Source: VXPQ01 sp965248175 (GTDB taxonomy: Bacteria; Bacteroidota; Rhodothermia; Rhodothermales; VXPQ01). Taken from it: 64,000 nt of DNA. This document shows positions 41,694 to 50,976 of the stretch, piece after piece. The notes under the pieces were generated by a model that saw only the letters and a program-made list of their open reading frames with translations, searched no databases and was not told the origin of the DNA. The position numbers and the translations under genes are program-made. The stretch spans positions 2,170,001-2,234,000 of the forward strand of contig OZ252093.1 of the NCBI GenBank assembly GCA_965248175.1, in the 5' to 3' direction. Position 1 is the first letter of the stretch. Each line of letters opens with the position of its first letter.

Positions 41694-43556
41694 TCAATTG
41701 CGTGGCCCTTCGGGGTCGCCCACCCCGAACGCCAGCAGCAGGTTGCCGGGCATCTGTCCGAAGGCCCCGTAGCCGCTGCTGACGAACAGCATTCCCCCGG
41801 CCACAACCGGTCCGGGACCGTCGATGGCGCCGCCCTTGCCCGGCACGCCGCCCACCGTCTTGACTGGTCGGGTCGTGTCGAACTCCCAGATCACCTGCCC
41901 GTCCATGGTGGAATGGGCGCGGATCACGCCGTCCAACCCGCCGGCGAAGACCACCCCGTCGATCACGGTGACCGCTGCGGAGTTGTTGGCGAAGCAGCCC
42001 GGCTTGCCACGGCATGCGTCCTCAGGCAAGGCTGCGCTCCAGGCCACCTCGCCGGTCATCAGATCGAGGGCGTAGAGGCCGGGCGCGGGTTCGCGTTCGG
42101 GATTGACGTCCACGATCACGGCCTCGCGGTCCGAGTTGGGCGCATACGCGTAGCGGCCGTCCGAGGCCATCCCCCAGTGGATTCCCCCGAGGGTGCTGCC
42201 CTTGCCCACGGCCGTCGACCACAGCAGCGCCCCGTCTTCGTCGGGGTCGAGAGCCCACACCATCCCGGATTTCTGGCCAGCGACCAGGATTTCCTTGCCG
42301 TCCGGGCGGGTGACCAGCATTGGAGCCATGCCGAAGTCCAGATCGGGTCCCATGGGGGCCGGGCAGTTCTGCCGGTAGGCCGCTTGCGTGCAGGCCGTGT
42401 TGAAGGCGTCCTCGGCTGTACCCTGAAAGGACCACGCCGGCTCCCCCGTCACCAGATCGAGCGCGAGAATTGCGTCGCTGGTCTCCGTCACCGGGTGGGT
42501 CAGGTTCTGGCCGGTCCCGGCGTACAGTAGGCCGCGCGCGGGATCCACGGTGGGACTAGACCAGACCGCGGCCCCGGACGGCCCCCGGTTCGTCGTCCCG
42601 ATCCCGTTCTTCCCCGTCTCTTCCGGATATCCGGGGATCACCCGGTGATACCACAGCACCTCGCCCGTGGCGGCGTCGAGAGCCGCGACCGCCCCCGAGG
42701 AGGTACAGCACTCGTAGCGGGGATCCCCTGCCACCGCGACCTCGGGCGAGGACACCGGGACGAAGAGTCGGCCATCGTAGAGGGCCGGAGTGCCGGTGCC
42801 GTATGCCACGGCGTGCCAGCCGACCCGATGCTTCCACAGTAACGACCCGCTCTCGAGGTCCACGGCGTAAGCGTTGGTGCGGGCGTCCACGAACCACCCA
42901 GTGGAACGGCCCTCCGGGCCCTCGCCGACCACAATCGCGCCGCGAATCATCGCGTCGGCCTCGTAACTCCAGCGCACGCAACCGGTGCCCAGATCGAGGG
43001 CCAGCACTTCGCCGAAGGGTCCGGCCACCAGCGCGGCGTCCCCGGCGACCGTGGGCGATGTGCGCATGTTGGCGCCGCCCGGGAATGCGAAGGCCCACCG
43101 TAACAAGAGATTCGGCACGTCGGAAGCGTTCAAGCCCGCCCGCTCGGACGACTGATAGCCTGTGCCTGCGAGGTTCCCGGCGAAACCCATCCACGACACG
43201 CTGGTCGGATCGAGACCGGTCCAGGCGGGGTCGGCGCATAGGGTGGACTCGGGCAGGCCTCCCGCCGAGAAGCTCCTGCGGGTCAGGTACTCCGCCACCT
43301 GGATCCGCTGCTCCGGCGTCAGTTTCGAGCCCTCCGCCCGCATCACCCCGTCCTCGAGGGTCGCGACGATGGCCCGTGGGGAAAGCTGTGCGAGGAGTCC
43401 GGCCCCCAGAGTACGCTCGGTGCCCGCGGGCGTGTGACAACTGGCGCACCTCTCCGCGAAGAGCTCTTCCCCTTCCTGGGCGGGGACAGGGGTGCATGCG
43501 GCCATTGAAGCCACGGCCATGATAGCCATCGTGACGAGGATGCTGCGAGAGGTCAT
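41694..43556 (-). CDS. PQQ-dependent dehydrogenase with N-terminal cytochrome c domain
   Basis: A 620-residue exported protein with a signal region ending in a possible lipobox (SMAAC, Cys21). Residues 28-95 form a small cytochrome c domain with heme motif CASCH (Cys37, Cys40, His41). From residue 130 on there is an eight-bladed propeller with repeated tryptophan-docking segments (VLALDLGTGCVRWSYEA, AVDLESGSLLWKHRVG, LALDLVTGEPAWSFQG, LYALDLMTGEVAWSAAL). The layout resembles polyvinyl-alcohol dehydrogenase-like quinoproteins, which oxidise alcohols and hand electrons to the heme. GC content is clearly higher than in neighbouring genes, a hint of transfer. Confidence 0.82.
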   Translation of the reverse strand: MTSRSILVTMAIMAVASMAACTPVPAQEGEELFAERCASCHTPAGTERTLGAGLLAQLSPRAIVATLEDGVMRAEGSKLTPEQRIQVAEYLTRRSFSAGGLPESTLCADPAWTGLDPTSVSWMGFAGNLAGTGYQSSERAGLNASDVPNLLLRWAFAFPGGANMRTSPTVAGDAALVAGPFGEVLALDLGTGCVRWSYEADAMIRGAIVVGEGPEGRSTGWFVDARTNAYAVDLESGSLLWKHRVGWHAVAYGTGTPALYDGRLFVPVSSPEVAVAGDPRYECCTSSGAVAALDAATGEVLWYHRVIPGYPEETGKNGIGTTNRGPSGAAVWSSPTVDPARGLLYAGTGQNLTHPVTETSDAILALDLVTGEPAWSFQGTAEDAFNTACTQAAYRQNCPAPMGPDLDFGMAPMLVTRPDGKEILVAGQKSGMVWALDPDEDGALLWSTAVGKGSTLGGIHWGMASDGRYAYAPNSDREAVIVDVNPEREPAPGLYALDLMTGEVAWSAALPEDACRGKPGCFANNSAAVTVIDGVVFAGGLDGVIRAHSTMDGQVIWEFDTTRPVKTVGGVPGKGGAIDGPGPVVAGGMLFVSSGYGAFGQMPGNLLLAFGVGDPEGPRN

Positions 43557-43789
43557 GGGGGCTGTCGTCTATCCGGCCTGTTGGTGCGGCCTGTCTTGCG
43601 CCGCTGGCCCGTGTGGAGATACGCGGATCGGGTCCATATCGGTTCCGGAAGAAAGAAACTGCCGTCCGGTCGTGCTTCTTCATCGGCGCCATCTCGACCC
43701 TGAAGAAAATCCGGGGGCAATGGAAGAAGGGGGGGACGAAAAGGGTAGCGAAGTTACGTTTTAGCGTAAAAACAGCGCCTTTTTTGTAT

Positions 43790-43822
43790 AAAAAAGGTAT
43801 AAAAAAGGTACAATAAAGGTAT
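43790..43822. repeat. A-rich 11-bp tandem repeat
   Basis: Three units, AAAAAAGGTAT, AAAAAAGGTAC and AATAAAGGTAT, in the 367-bp region between the dehydrogenase and the tatD gene. Poly-A tracts every 11 bp are in phase with the DNA helix and would bend it, so this could be an upstream promoter element. The rest of 43557-43923 shows nothing clear. Confidence 0.5.
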
Positions 43823-43923
43823 ATTTTGGGTTTTTATGGTTAAAAATGCTCCGCAAAGACCGCCCGGTTTTTTCGCGGTTTTAAGGGTAAAACGGCATGA
43901 AACATCACCCCTCAAAATCTGCC

Positions 43924-44703
43924 CTACCCAATCCCGAAAACACTCCGGGCCGTCCGACTCGTGACTTCGGCAACCTCCTTGAGGGACACGCCTTTCGCCA
44001 AGGCCAGCCGTTCCGCCACGAGGCGTACGTACGCCGGTTCGTTTCGCTTGCCCCGATGCGGCGCGGGCGCAAGCCAGGGCGCATCGGTTTCGAGCACGAT
44101 CCGGTCGAGTGGAATGCTGCGCACGCACTCGGCCAGACCGGCGTTCTTGAAGGTTACGATGCCCCCGATGCCGACAACAAAACCGGCCTGCACGATGCGT
44201 GCAGCCTCTTCGGGCGTACCCGTGAAGCAGTGAAACACGCCTCGCAGGCCGTCCATCTCTTTTGAATCACCCCATTCCTCTTCGACAATCCGGATCAGAT
44301 CGTCGAACGCTTCCCGATTGTGAAAAACGATGGGCAGTTTCCGCTCCATCGCCAGTCGGATGTGCAGGCGTAGAAATTCCTGTTGCCGGTCGTCGAACGA
44401 GCGGTCCCAGTAGTAATCGAGGCCGGTTTCTCCTACCGCCACCACACGCGGATCGTCACATAGCGACGCCACTGCATCGAAATCTGTCGTCGTGGCCTCT
44501 TTCGTTTCCGTCGGGTGCAAGGCCGCCATGGCGTACAGGCCATCAAACCGCTCGCACAACCTCAGGGCGCGATGTACGGACGGTACGTCAATGGCAGGCA
44601 GCAGTATCCGTGCCACGCCGGCCTCGCGGGCCCGGTCGATCACGGCTTCCAGATCGTCTTCGAACTCGTCGAGATACAGGTGTGCATGCGTATCGATAAG
44701 CAT
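43924..44703 (-). CDS. tatD: TatD-family metal-dependent hydrolase/deoxyribonuclease
   Basis: ATG 44703 gives MLIDTHAHLYLDEFEDDLEA, the canonical start with the HxH metal ligands at residues 6 and 8. An in-frame extension to 44883 lacks similarity. The 259-residue protein shows AVGETGLDYYWDRS with the bridging Glu, LPIVFHNREAFDD, GVFHCFTGTPEEA, and IVLETDAPWLAPAPHRGKRNEP with the final Asp ligand. TatD proteins are TIM-barrel nucleases linked to DNA repair and 3' end trimming. Length and motifs are normal. Confidence 0.93.
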   Translation of the reverse strand: MLIDTHAHLYLDEFEDDLEAVIDRAREAGVARILLPAIDVPSVHRALRLCERFDGLYAMAALHPTETKEATTTDFDAVASLCDDPRVVAVGETGLDYYWDRSFDDRQQEFLRLHIRLAMERKLPIVFHNREAFDDLIRIVEEEWGDSKEMDGLRGVFHCFTGTPEEAARIVQAGFVVGIGGIVTFKNAGLAECVRSIPLDRIVLETDAPWLAPAPHRGKRNEPAYVRLVAERLALAKGVSLKEVAEVTSRTARSVFGIG

Positions 44704-45025
44704 GGTCGGGGTTCTGTGCCGCAGGGATGGGCGCGTCAACGTGCGTCTGCGAACGATGCCCGCAGCCCCGGGATCCCTAAGCAACCATCGCTTGTCCCGT
44801 TCCTCTCCTGAGATCAAGGTGTCTTTGCAAAGGCCGTCGCCCCTGCGGAGCAGTCTCCAGCCATGCCGGATAGTCGAGAGCAAACCCTCCTTCGGAACCT
44901 CTCGGCGTCATATTCATTGATCCAAGCGGTTCTTTACCTTAAAACAGGAGGGTGAAAATCTCCCGGATGGCCATGAGGCCATAGTCGGGCGTGTTGGAAA
45001 TATCTCAGGACACGTTGGCAATCTC

Positions 45026-46381
45026 ATGACAATCCTGTTGCGCTCCGTGCTGCCGTACAAAGCAGCCATTCTTGCCTTGGTGCTTTACGTCCTGCCGTCT
45101 CAGGCCCAGGATGTGCGGATACGCCTGCTCGACAAGCAGGCGCCTACGAGTATCACGCTCTCCGCATACGAGGGCGCTGTGCGGCTTCACGCAGGGGACT
45201 ACGCTGATCCCCTCATGGAGGTAGGGACCGGGCAGACCGTGCTGATCTCCCCCTATGGAGTTTCTAACGAACTCCGGGTATCGTCAGACGCGCTCACCTT
45301 GTACACGGGGTCTCTTCGCGCTGAACCGGTGGGCGGTGCCTCTTTCGGCATTGAGATGCGGGACGATGAGGCCAAGCAGGCTCCCAGACGATATACAGGG
45401 AATCTGCTTATTGCACCGGATCAAAACGACGAAGGGCTGAAGCTGATCAATGCCGTCCCGCTCGAAGCCTATGTGGCCTCCGTCGTATCCACGGAATACA
45501 GCCTCGGCGACCTGGAAGGATCGAAGGCCATGGCCGTACTGGCCCGCACCTACGTACTGAACGCGCCGGGTAAATACGGCCCGGATTACGACCTCGTAGA
45601 CGACACCCGCTCCCAGGTGTATCGGGGAGAGGACGCGATCATTCCTCTGGCTCTCGAAGCGGCCCACAGCACGGAAGGTGAAGTGCTGACGTATCGTGGG
45701 CGGCCCATTCAGGCCGTCTACCATTCTTCCAGTGGCGGCCACACTGCCGACAACGAATCCGTATGGGCGAGCGCGCCTGTTCCCTATCTGCGAGGCAAGC
45801 CCGATCCGTACGGGAAACAATCGCCCCATGCCGAATGGGTTTCCCGCGTTGCACGCCCCAAACTGCTTGCCGAACTGGGCAAGAAATTCGGCGGGGAGGT
45901 TGTTGGATTCCTTCTGGACAAGCGTAATCCGGATGGTCGGGTCGCCTCGGTTTCCCTGCTCATGCAAAACGGGCAGCGGCGTTCCGTCACCGGAAACGAG
46001 TTTCGCCTCGTCGTCATCTGGCATTTCGGGCCGCGGTCGCTGCGTAGCATGCGGTTCGACGCAGAGCGGCAAGGCAACGAATACATCTTTACCGGGCAGG
46101 GGTACGGACACGGCGTAGGCCTGAGCCAGTGGGGCGCGCACGATATGGCGAAGCGCGGCATGTCCTATACGGATATCCTCGATTTTTACTATACCGGCAC
46201 TACGCTATCCCGCCTCGACGACACCGATGTGGCGCCTGCAACCCGTTATCCATCCGGTGTACGCGTCGGGAAAGCGCCTGCCGAAACTGCTGCGGAAGAG
46301 AATCCGGAGCCTCTCGTCGAGGCCACTGAAGGATCGGAAACGCCCCAGCCACAGGCCGAACAACGCCGGGTCGGCTGGTAA
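45026..46381 (+). CDS. SpoIID/LytB-domain protein, probable exported amidase/transglycosylase
   Basis: A 451-residue protein with a signal peptide (residues 1-27, cleavage after SQA). The SpoIID domain covers roughly residues 130-390: VPLEAYVASVVSTEYSLG, LKAMAV-like EGSKAMAVLARTYVLN, YHSSSGGHTADNESVW, and GQGYGHGVGLSQWGAHDMA near residue 355. SpoIID-type enzymes cleave glycan strands of peptidoglycan lacking stem peptides. The last 50 residues are acidic and proline rich. It stands alone between intergenic stretches. The 44704-45025 and 46382-46585 gaps show no gene. Confidence 0.85.
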   Translation: MTILLRSVLPYKAAILALVLYVLPSQAQDVRIRLLDKQAPTSITLSAYEGAVRLHAGDYADPLMEVGTGQTVLISPYGVSNELRVSSDALTLYTGSLRAEPVGGASFGIEMRDDEAKQAPRRYTGNLLIAPDQNDEGLKLINAVPLEAYVASVVSTEYSLGDLEGSKAMAVLARTYVLNAPGKYGPDYDLVDDTRSQVYRGEDAIIPLALEAAHSTEGEVLTYRGRPIQAVYHSSSGGHTADNESVWASAPVPYLRGKPDPYGKQSPHAEWVSRVARPKLLAELGKKFGGEVVGFLLDKRNPDGRVASVSLLMQNGQRRSVTGNEFRLVVIWHFGPRSLRSMRFDAERQGNEYIFTGQGYGHGVGLSQWGAHDMAKRGMSYTDILDFYYTGTTLSRLDDTDVAPATRYPSGVRVGKAPAETAAEENPEPLVEATEGSETPQPQAEQRRVGW

Positions 46382-46585
46382 CGCCCCGAAACGAAGCAAC
46401 CTGTACCTTCTCTTTCTGTACAGAGGCTTCTTTTTGGAGACGGCGTTGCGAAGATTCGATGAAGGAGGCGCCGGGTTCAGCCGTTTTTCTTTTCTTGACA
46501 CGCACTCGCGTTATCGGTACGTTTCCAACGCTGAACAACGTCCGTATATCGCAACAACTATCGACCGAAACCACAATATCGCATC

Positions 46586-47596
46586 ATGGCACGACCGGTT
46601 ACTTTATTTACAGGACAATGGGCCGATATGCCCCTGGAAACGCTCGCCGAGAAGGCTTCCGAGTGGGGATACGACGGCCTTGAGCTGGCCTGTTGGGGAG
46701 ATCATTTCGAGGTGGACAAGGCATTGGCGGACGACGGCTATTGTCAGGGCCGGCACGATCTGCTTGCGAAATACGGCCTGAAAGTCTGGGCGATCAGCAA
46801 TCACTTGGTTGGCCAGGCCGTGTGCGACCTCATTGACGAGCGTCACGAGGCTATTCTTCCTCCGCACATCTGGGGAGACGGCGACCCGGAAGGCGTACGC
46901 ACCCGCGCCGCAGCGGAACTTGCGAACACGGCCCGCGCGGCCGCCAGACTCGGCGTATCGGTCGTGAACGGCTTTACCGGCAGCTCCATCTGGCATCTGC
47001 TCTACTCCTTCCCGCCCAACAAGCCGGGCATGATCGACCAGGGGTATCAGGATTTCGCCGACCGGTTCAACCCGATCCTGGATGTTTTCGACGAGGAGGG
47101 CATCCGGTTCGCGTTGGAGGTGCATCCCACAGAGATTGCCTTTGACATCGCCAGCGCCCAGCGCTCTCTCGATGCATTAGGCGGCAGGGAAGCCTTCGGG
47201 TTCAACTACGATCCCAGCCACCTCGGGTATCAGGGCGTGGATTATGTCCGTTTCATCGACGCGTTCCCGGATCGTATCTACCATGCGCATATCAAGGACG
47301 TATGGTGGTCGGAAACGCCTACCGCAGGCGGTGTTTTCGGCGGGCATCTCGACTTCGGGCATCCGGACCGGTACTGGGATTTCCGTTCAGTGGGACGCGG
47401 AGCGATCAATTTCGAGGAAATCATCCGGGCGCTGAACCGGATCGGCTACCAGGGTCCACTCAGCATCGAATGGGAGGACAGCGGGATGGAAAGGGAGCAG
47501 GGCGCTGCCGAGGCATGCGCCTTCACGAAGGATATCGACTTCGAACAGCCCCAGGCAGCGTTCGACTCCGCTTTTTCCAAAGACGAACAGGGTTGA
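46586..47596 (+). CDS. Sugar phosphate isomerase/epimerase (xylose isomerase-like TIM barrel)
   Basis: A 336-residue protein of the AP-endonuclease-2/sugar-isomerase superfamily. After MARPVTLFTGQWADMPLETL, metal ligands are expected in FALEVHPTEIAFD (Glu), NYDPSHLGYQG (Asp, His), YHAHIKDVWW (His) and LSIEWEDSGM (Glu), all present in order. The large loop ETPTAGGVFGGHLDFGHPDR is typical of uncharacterised members near sugar-catabolic genes. Probably epimerises or isomerises a ketose. It is followed three bases later by a TMEM220-like gene, so the two are co-transcribed. Confidence 0.88.
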   Translation: MARPVTLFTGQWADMPLETLAEKASEWGYDGLELACWGDHFEVDKALADDGYCQGRHDLLAKYGLKVWAISNHLVGQAVCDLIDERHEAILPPHIWGDGDPEGVRTRAAAELANTARAAARLGVSVVNGFTGSSIWHLLYSFPPNKPGMIDQGYQDFADRFNPILDVFDEEGIRFALEVHPTEIAFDIASAQRSLDALGGREAFGFNYDPSHLGYQGVDYVRFIDAFPDRIYHAHIKDVWWSETPTAGGVFGGHLDFGHPDRYWDFRSVGRGAINFEEIIRALNRIGYQGPLSIEWEDSGMEREQGAAEACAFTKDIDFEQPQAAFDSAFSKDEQG

Positions 47597-47599
47597 TTC

Positions 47600-47911
47600 A
47601 TGCGGATCGCCAATGCGATTGCACTGCTGTTTTTCGTCGCCTGGGCGGCGTTTCAGAACAATGATCCGGATGCGCTGGCCTGGATAGGGATATACGGCGC
47701 AGCCGCCATTCATTGCGTTCTCTTCGCATTGGGGCGATTTCCCCGGCCGATTGCCCTGGCCTATATGGCTCTATGCCTGATTTGGGCAGGGGTCCTGCTG
47801 GGAAGTCTCATAGCCGCCAGCGAAGGGGCATTTTCGGAAGCGGCGCGCGAAGCATACGGCCTCCTCGTCTGTGCGGGCTGGGTTTTTGTGTTGTATAGGA
47901 GGAGTGGGTAG
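47600..47911 (+). CDS. TMEM220-family small membrane protein
   Basis: 103 residues with three to four hydrophobic helices, starting MRIANAIALLFFVAWAAFQN and then NDPDALAWIGIYGAAA, the signature of the transmembrane-220 family found in bacteria and animals. It begins three bases after the epimerase stop. No biochemical function is established. Confidence 0.82.
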   Translation: MRIANAIALLFFVAWAAFQNNDPDALAWIGIYGAAAIHCVLFALGRFPRPIALAYMALCLIWAGVLLGSLIAASEGAFSEAAREAYGLLVCAGWVFVLYRRSG

Positions 47912-47951
47912 GGTACGAACGCTCTTGGTGGATACGATACGTTGGCGAACG

Positions 47952-47990
47952 CCTGATCAAGCATCCAGAGAGGAGGGGTGCTTGATCAGG
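47952..47990 (+). terminator. Hairpin terminator-like element after the TMEM220-like gene
   Basis: CCTGATCAAGCA (47952-47963) and TGCTTGATCAGG (47979-47990) form a perfect 12-bp stem with a 15-base loop. The IS256 insertion starts at 47997 and its 8-bp duplication GGATGTTT begins inside the stem's last two bases, so the natural downstream tail has been displaced. Rho-independent function is plausible although the T tract is weak. Confidence 0.55.
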
Positions 47991-47996
47991 ATGTTT

Positions 47997-49325
47997 GGGC
48001 GTGTCCGCTTAACTGTGTAAGTGAATTTATTGATCTATGGGGACTCTGTCTCCATAGAGTATGACGAACTGGTTGAGGGCAGCCTTCCAGTCCCGGATCG
48101 GTCGCTTCCATTTCTTCGCGGCTTCGCGCAGGCCCAGGTAGAGCAGCTTGCGCACCGCGTCGTCGTTGGGGAAAGCGCCCCGTCCCTTGACGATTTTGCG
48201 CAGGCTGTAGTTCAGCGATTCGATCGCATTGGTGGTGTAGACCACCTTGCGGATCGCAGGCGCATAGTCGAAGAAAGGCGCCAGACGCTCCCAGTCCTTC
48301 CTCCAGAGCGGAGCGATAGCCGGGTACTTCTCGCTCCATTGTCTCTCGAAAGCCTCGAGCGCCGCAAGAGCAGCCTCTTCGCTCGGCGCTGCGTAGACCG
48401 CGCGCAAAGACGACGCCACCGGCTTGCGCTCCTTCCAAGGCACGTAGCGCAGGCTCTTGCGCACCTGGTGCACCACGCACAACTGCACCCGCGCATGTGG
48501 AAAGACCGTCTCTATCGCCTCGGGAAGACCCTTCAAACCGTCCACGCACGCAATGAAACAGTCCTCCATGCCCCGCGCCTTCAACTCGCCGAAGATGGTG
48601 AGCCACGAAACGGCCCCCTCCGTCGGAGCGATCCAAAGGCCAAGCACCTGCTTCTCTCCTTCAATGTCTATCGCCAGCGCCACGTAGACCGCTCGCGTCT
48701 TCACCGATCCCTCCTCGCGAGACTTCACGAACAAGGCGTCGAAGTACACGACAGGATACACCCGCTCCAGAGGACGAGCCTGCCATGCGCTCACTTCCTC
48801 AAGAACGCTTGCGGTAACCTCCGAGACAAGCGTCGAGGAGACCTCCGCGCCGTAGAGACGCTTCAACGTGTCCTGGATAGCCCGCGTGCTCTGGCCCTGC
48901 GCGTAGAGATACACGATCGTCTCGTCCAAGCCCGCTACCCGGCGCTGGCGCTTCTCTACGATCCTGGGCTCGAAACTGCCGTTGCGATCGCGAGGAACCT
49001 CCATATCCAGCGAACCCGACTCGCTCTCGAGCCGCTTCGCAGTGCGCCCGTTGCGGGAATTGCCGCTCTTGCGGCCCGAAGGATCGTGCGGCGGATAACC
49101 GAGATGATGTGTCATCTCGCCCTCCAGCGCCGCCTCGAGAGCCCGCTTGCCTATCGTCTTGAGCAAACCGCCCTCCCCGAAAAGGTCCCGCGCGTCTCCC
49201 TTGGAATCCTTCAGCAACTCGTCCAGAAGAGCCTGCTGTTTGTCTGTAAGTTCGGTCATCGTCTTCACCTCCTGATGAAACTATGTGTACGATTGACCAC
49301 TTACACAGTTTACGGGACACGCCCG
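47997..49325 (-). mobile_element. IS256-family insertion sequence, copy 1 (1329 bp)
   Basis: Terminal inverted repeats start GGGCGTGTCCG at the left and GGGCGTGTCCC from the right and share AACTGTGTAAGTG further in. The element is flanked by an exact 8-bp duplication GGATGTTT (47989-47996 and 49326-49333), the size made by IS256 elements. It holds one transposase gene on the minus strand. Confidence 0.96.
48027..49259 (-). CDS. IS256-family mutator-type transposase, copy 1
   Basis: ATG 49259 lies eight bases after AGGAGG; the GTG at 49268 directly abuts that site and is less likely. The 410-residue protein has the DDE nuclease of mutator transposases: VVYFDALFVKSR, the FGELKARGMEDCFIACVDGL motif region, and NAIESLNYSLRKIVKGRGAF near the C-terminus. 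It transposes by a copy-out circle intermediate in the family. Confidence 0.96.
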   Translation of the reverse strand: MTELTDKQQALLDELLKDSKGDARDLFGEGGLLKTIGKRALEAALEGEMTHHLGYPPHDPSGRKSGNSRNGRTAKRLESESGSLDMEVPRDRNGSFEPRIVEKRQRRVAGLDETIVYLYAQGQSTRAIQDTLKRLYGAEVSSTLVSEVTASVLEEVSAWQARPLERVYPVVYFDALFVKSREEGSVKTRAVYVALAIDIEGEKQVLGLWIAPTEGAVSWLTIFGELKARGMEDCFIACVDGLKGLPEAIETVFPHARVQLCVVHQVRKSLRYVPWKERKPVASSLRAVYAAPSEEAALAALEAFERQWSEKYPAIAPLWRKDWERLAPFFDYAPAIRKVVYTTNAIESLNYSLRKIVKGRGAFPNDDAVRKLLYLGLREAAKKWKRPIRDWKAALNQFVILYGDRVPIDQ

Positions 49326-49407
49326 GATGTTTACTAAGTACCGTGGAATATTTTTCGATAATGCTTTTTGCCTTCGACAGAATATGTACCGAGCCCCTCA
49401 CGTATTC

Positions 49408-49671
49408 CTACCATATCCCATTCTTTTTTAAATGCTTTTTCTCTAGTCTGGATAACTGTGAAATAGATTTCATGTCAAAGCCATGAGAGTTCGCTATAAG
49501 ATTGTCCACAGCGTGTATAACGGCTTGTACATTCATAAGTCCTGCCCCAAGCCCTTGTGTACGTACAACAAGTATTGCCTCTTTGACAGTTTCAGCAAGT
49601 TTATCGTCAAGAGGTACGTCTATAGTAGAAACTTCGTCAGCCAAGCGATAGATATGGGACTTATATACCAA
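49408..49671 (-). pseudogene. Gene fragment between IS256 copy 1 and the IS5 element
   Basis: A low-GC minus-strand frame of about 87 residues whose TTG start coincides with the 4-bp duplication of the IS5 insertion, so the 5' part was probably cut off. Beyond the insertion the same frame has a stop eight codons further up. The segment KEAILVVRTQGLGAGLMNVQ followed by AVIHAV has a faint likeness to the GAGLVN-type C-terminus of subtilases, but this is weak. No start signal is visible. Confidence 0.35.
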
Positions 49672-49672
49672 A

Positions 49673-50853
49673 GGATACTCTGATTAAGGCCCGGTTTGTA
49701 TTTTACGATATAGTCCATCACCAAGCGAGGAAGATCCGATGCTCCAGTTTTCATTCGAGGACGTGACCTACCAAAGCCGGAGGAGAAAGACGCGTAACCA
49801 GCGATTTTTGGAGCAGATGGATGCGGTGCTTCCCTGGAAGGTTTTTCTTTTGGAATTGGAGTCTTTCTATCCGAAGGGCGCCAAGGGGCGTCCTCCGGTC
49901 GGTCTTGAGGTGATGCTTCGAATCTACTTCATGCAGCAATGGTTCGGGCATTCGGATCCGGGCATGGAAGACGCCCTGCACGACAATATTGCGATGCGTC
50001 GTTTCGCTCGTCTGGAGGCGGGCTACGCGCCGGACGAGACGACGATATGCAAGTTTCGTCACTGGCTTGAAGAGCGCGAGTTGACGAAGACGCTTCTGTC
50101 GATTAGCGGCAAGCACCTTCGTTCTTGTGGCATCATGGTTCGCGAGGGCAGTATCGTGGACGCGACGATCATTTCTGCTCCGACGTCTACGAAGAACCGC
50201 TCTGGTCAGCGCGATCCTCAGATGAAGTCCACTCGTAAGGCGAACAAGTGGCATTTCGGGATGAAAGCGCATATCGGCACGGACACGCAGGGCTATGTGC
50301 ACAGCGTAGAAGTAACGGCGGCGAACGTGCACGACGTGACGATGATGGAGCAGTGTCTTCACGGCGAGGAGAAGACGATCTACGGCGACAAGGGCTACGC
50401 GTGCCGAAAGCGCAAGGAGCGCGCCGAGTCGCAAGGCGTCGCCTGGCGCGTGTTGCGCAAGGCGGCCAGAGGCAGGAAACTGACGTGCGCGGACGCTTCG
50501 TTCAATCGCAAGAGCAACCGCACTCGTGCTCGCGTAGAGCATCCCTTCGGGGTGGTCAAGCACCTTTGGGGCTACCGCAAGACGCGCTACCGCGGGTTGC
50601 GCAAGAACGCGGCGCAGGTCTATACGCTGTTTGCGCTGGCGAATTTCTTCATGGCGCGCAAGAAATTGATAGCTGTCGCGGGATAGGTATGCCCGGGCGC
50701 CGCGTTTTGAGGCGTCCGGGGCGCTAAAACGCAACAATATCGTAGATTCGGCCTTGAATCCGACCCCTGACGGCCCCTGTCCAACCTGAAATCGCCCTTC
50801 CCCGATCTCGAATCTTCAATTCGACTCCCAGTGATGGATTGATCAGAGTATCC
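49673..50853 (+). mobile_element. IS5-family insertion sequence (1181 bp)
   Basis: Terminal inverted repeats GGATACTCTGATTAA (left) and GGATACTCTGATCAA (right, read inward) are perfect over 12 bp. The element is flanked by a 4-bp direct repeat CAAA (49669-49672 and 50854-50857). Size and duplication length fit the IS5 group. It carries one transposase gene. Confidence 0.85.
49739..50686 (+). CDS. IS5-family transposase
   Basis: ATG 49739 follows GAGGAAG with good spacing. The 315-residue protein has the N-terminal RRRKTRNQRFLEQMDAVLPW region, then GRPPVGLEVMLRIYFMQQWF of the IS5 family, the catalytic IVDATIISAP, KANKWHFGMKAHIGTD, GEEKTIYGDKGYA and the C-terminal RARVEHPFGVVKHLWGYRKT containing the final acidic residue. 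The gene appears intact. Confidence 0.95.
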   Translation: MLQFSFEDVTYQSRRRKTRNQRFLEQMDAVLPWKVFLLELESFYPKGAKGRPPVGLEVMLRIYFMQQWFGHSDPGMEDALHDNIAMRRFARLEAGYAPDETTICKFRHWLEERELTKTLLSISGKHLRSCGIMVREGSIVDATIISAPTSTKNRSGQRDPQMKSTRKANKWHFGMKAHIGTDTQGYVHSVEVTAANVHDVTMMEQCLHGEEKTIYGDKGYACRKRKERAESQGVAWRVLRKAARGRKLTCADASFNRKSNRTRARVEHPFGVVKHLWGYRKTRYRGLRKNAAQVYTLFALANFFMARKKLIAVAG

Positions 50854-50976
50854 CAAAGTAACCGCCTGGAGGGGCTAAGGTTATGAGCAATATCTTCCAA
50901 GAGGCAAAATGGCAATTCAGGTTTGACCCCGCAGGTAGCCTTTTTTTTGCATCACTTTTCGTCCTCTTCCTAGTCC

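Noticed and set aside
48021..49337. Long plus-strand frames opposite both IS256 transposases (also 54259-55422)
   Set aside because: They mirror the codon bias of the transposase genes and contain no initiation signal.
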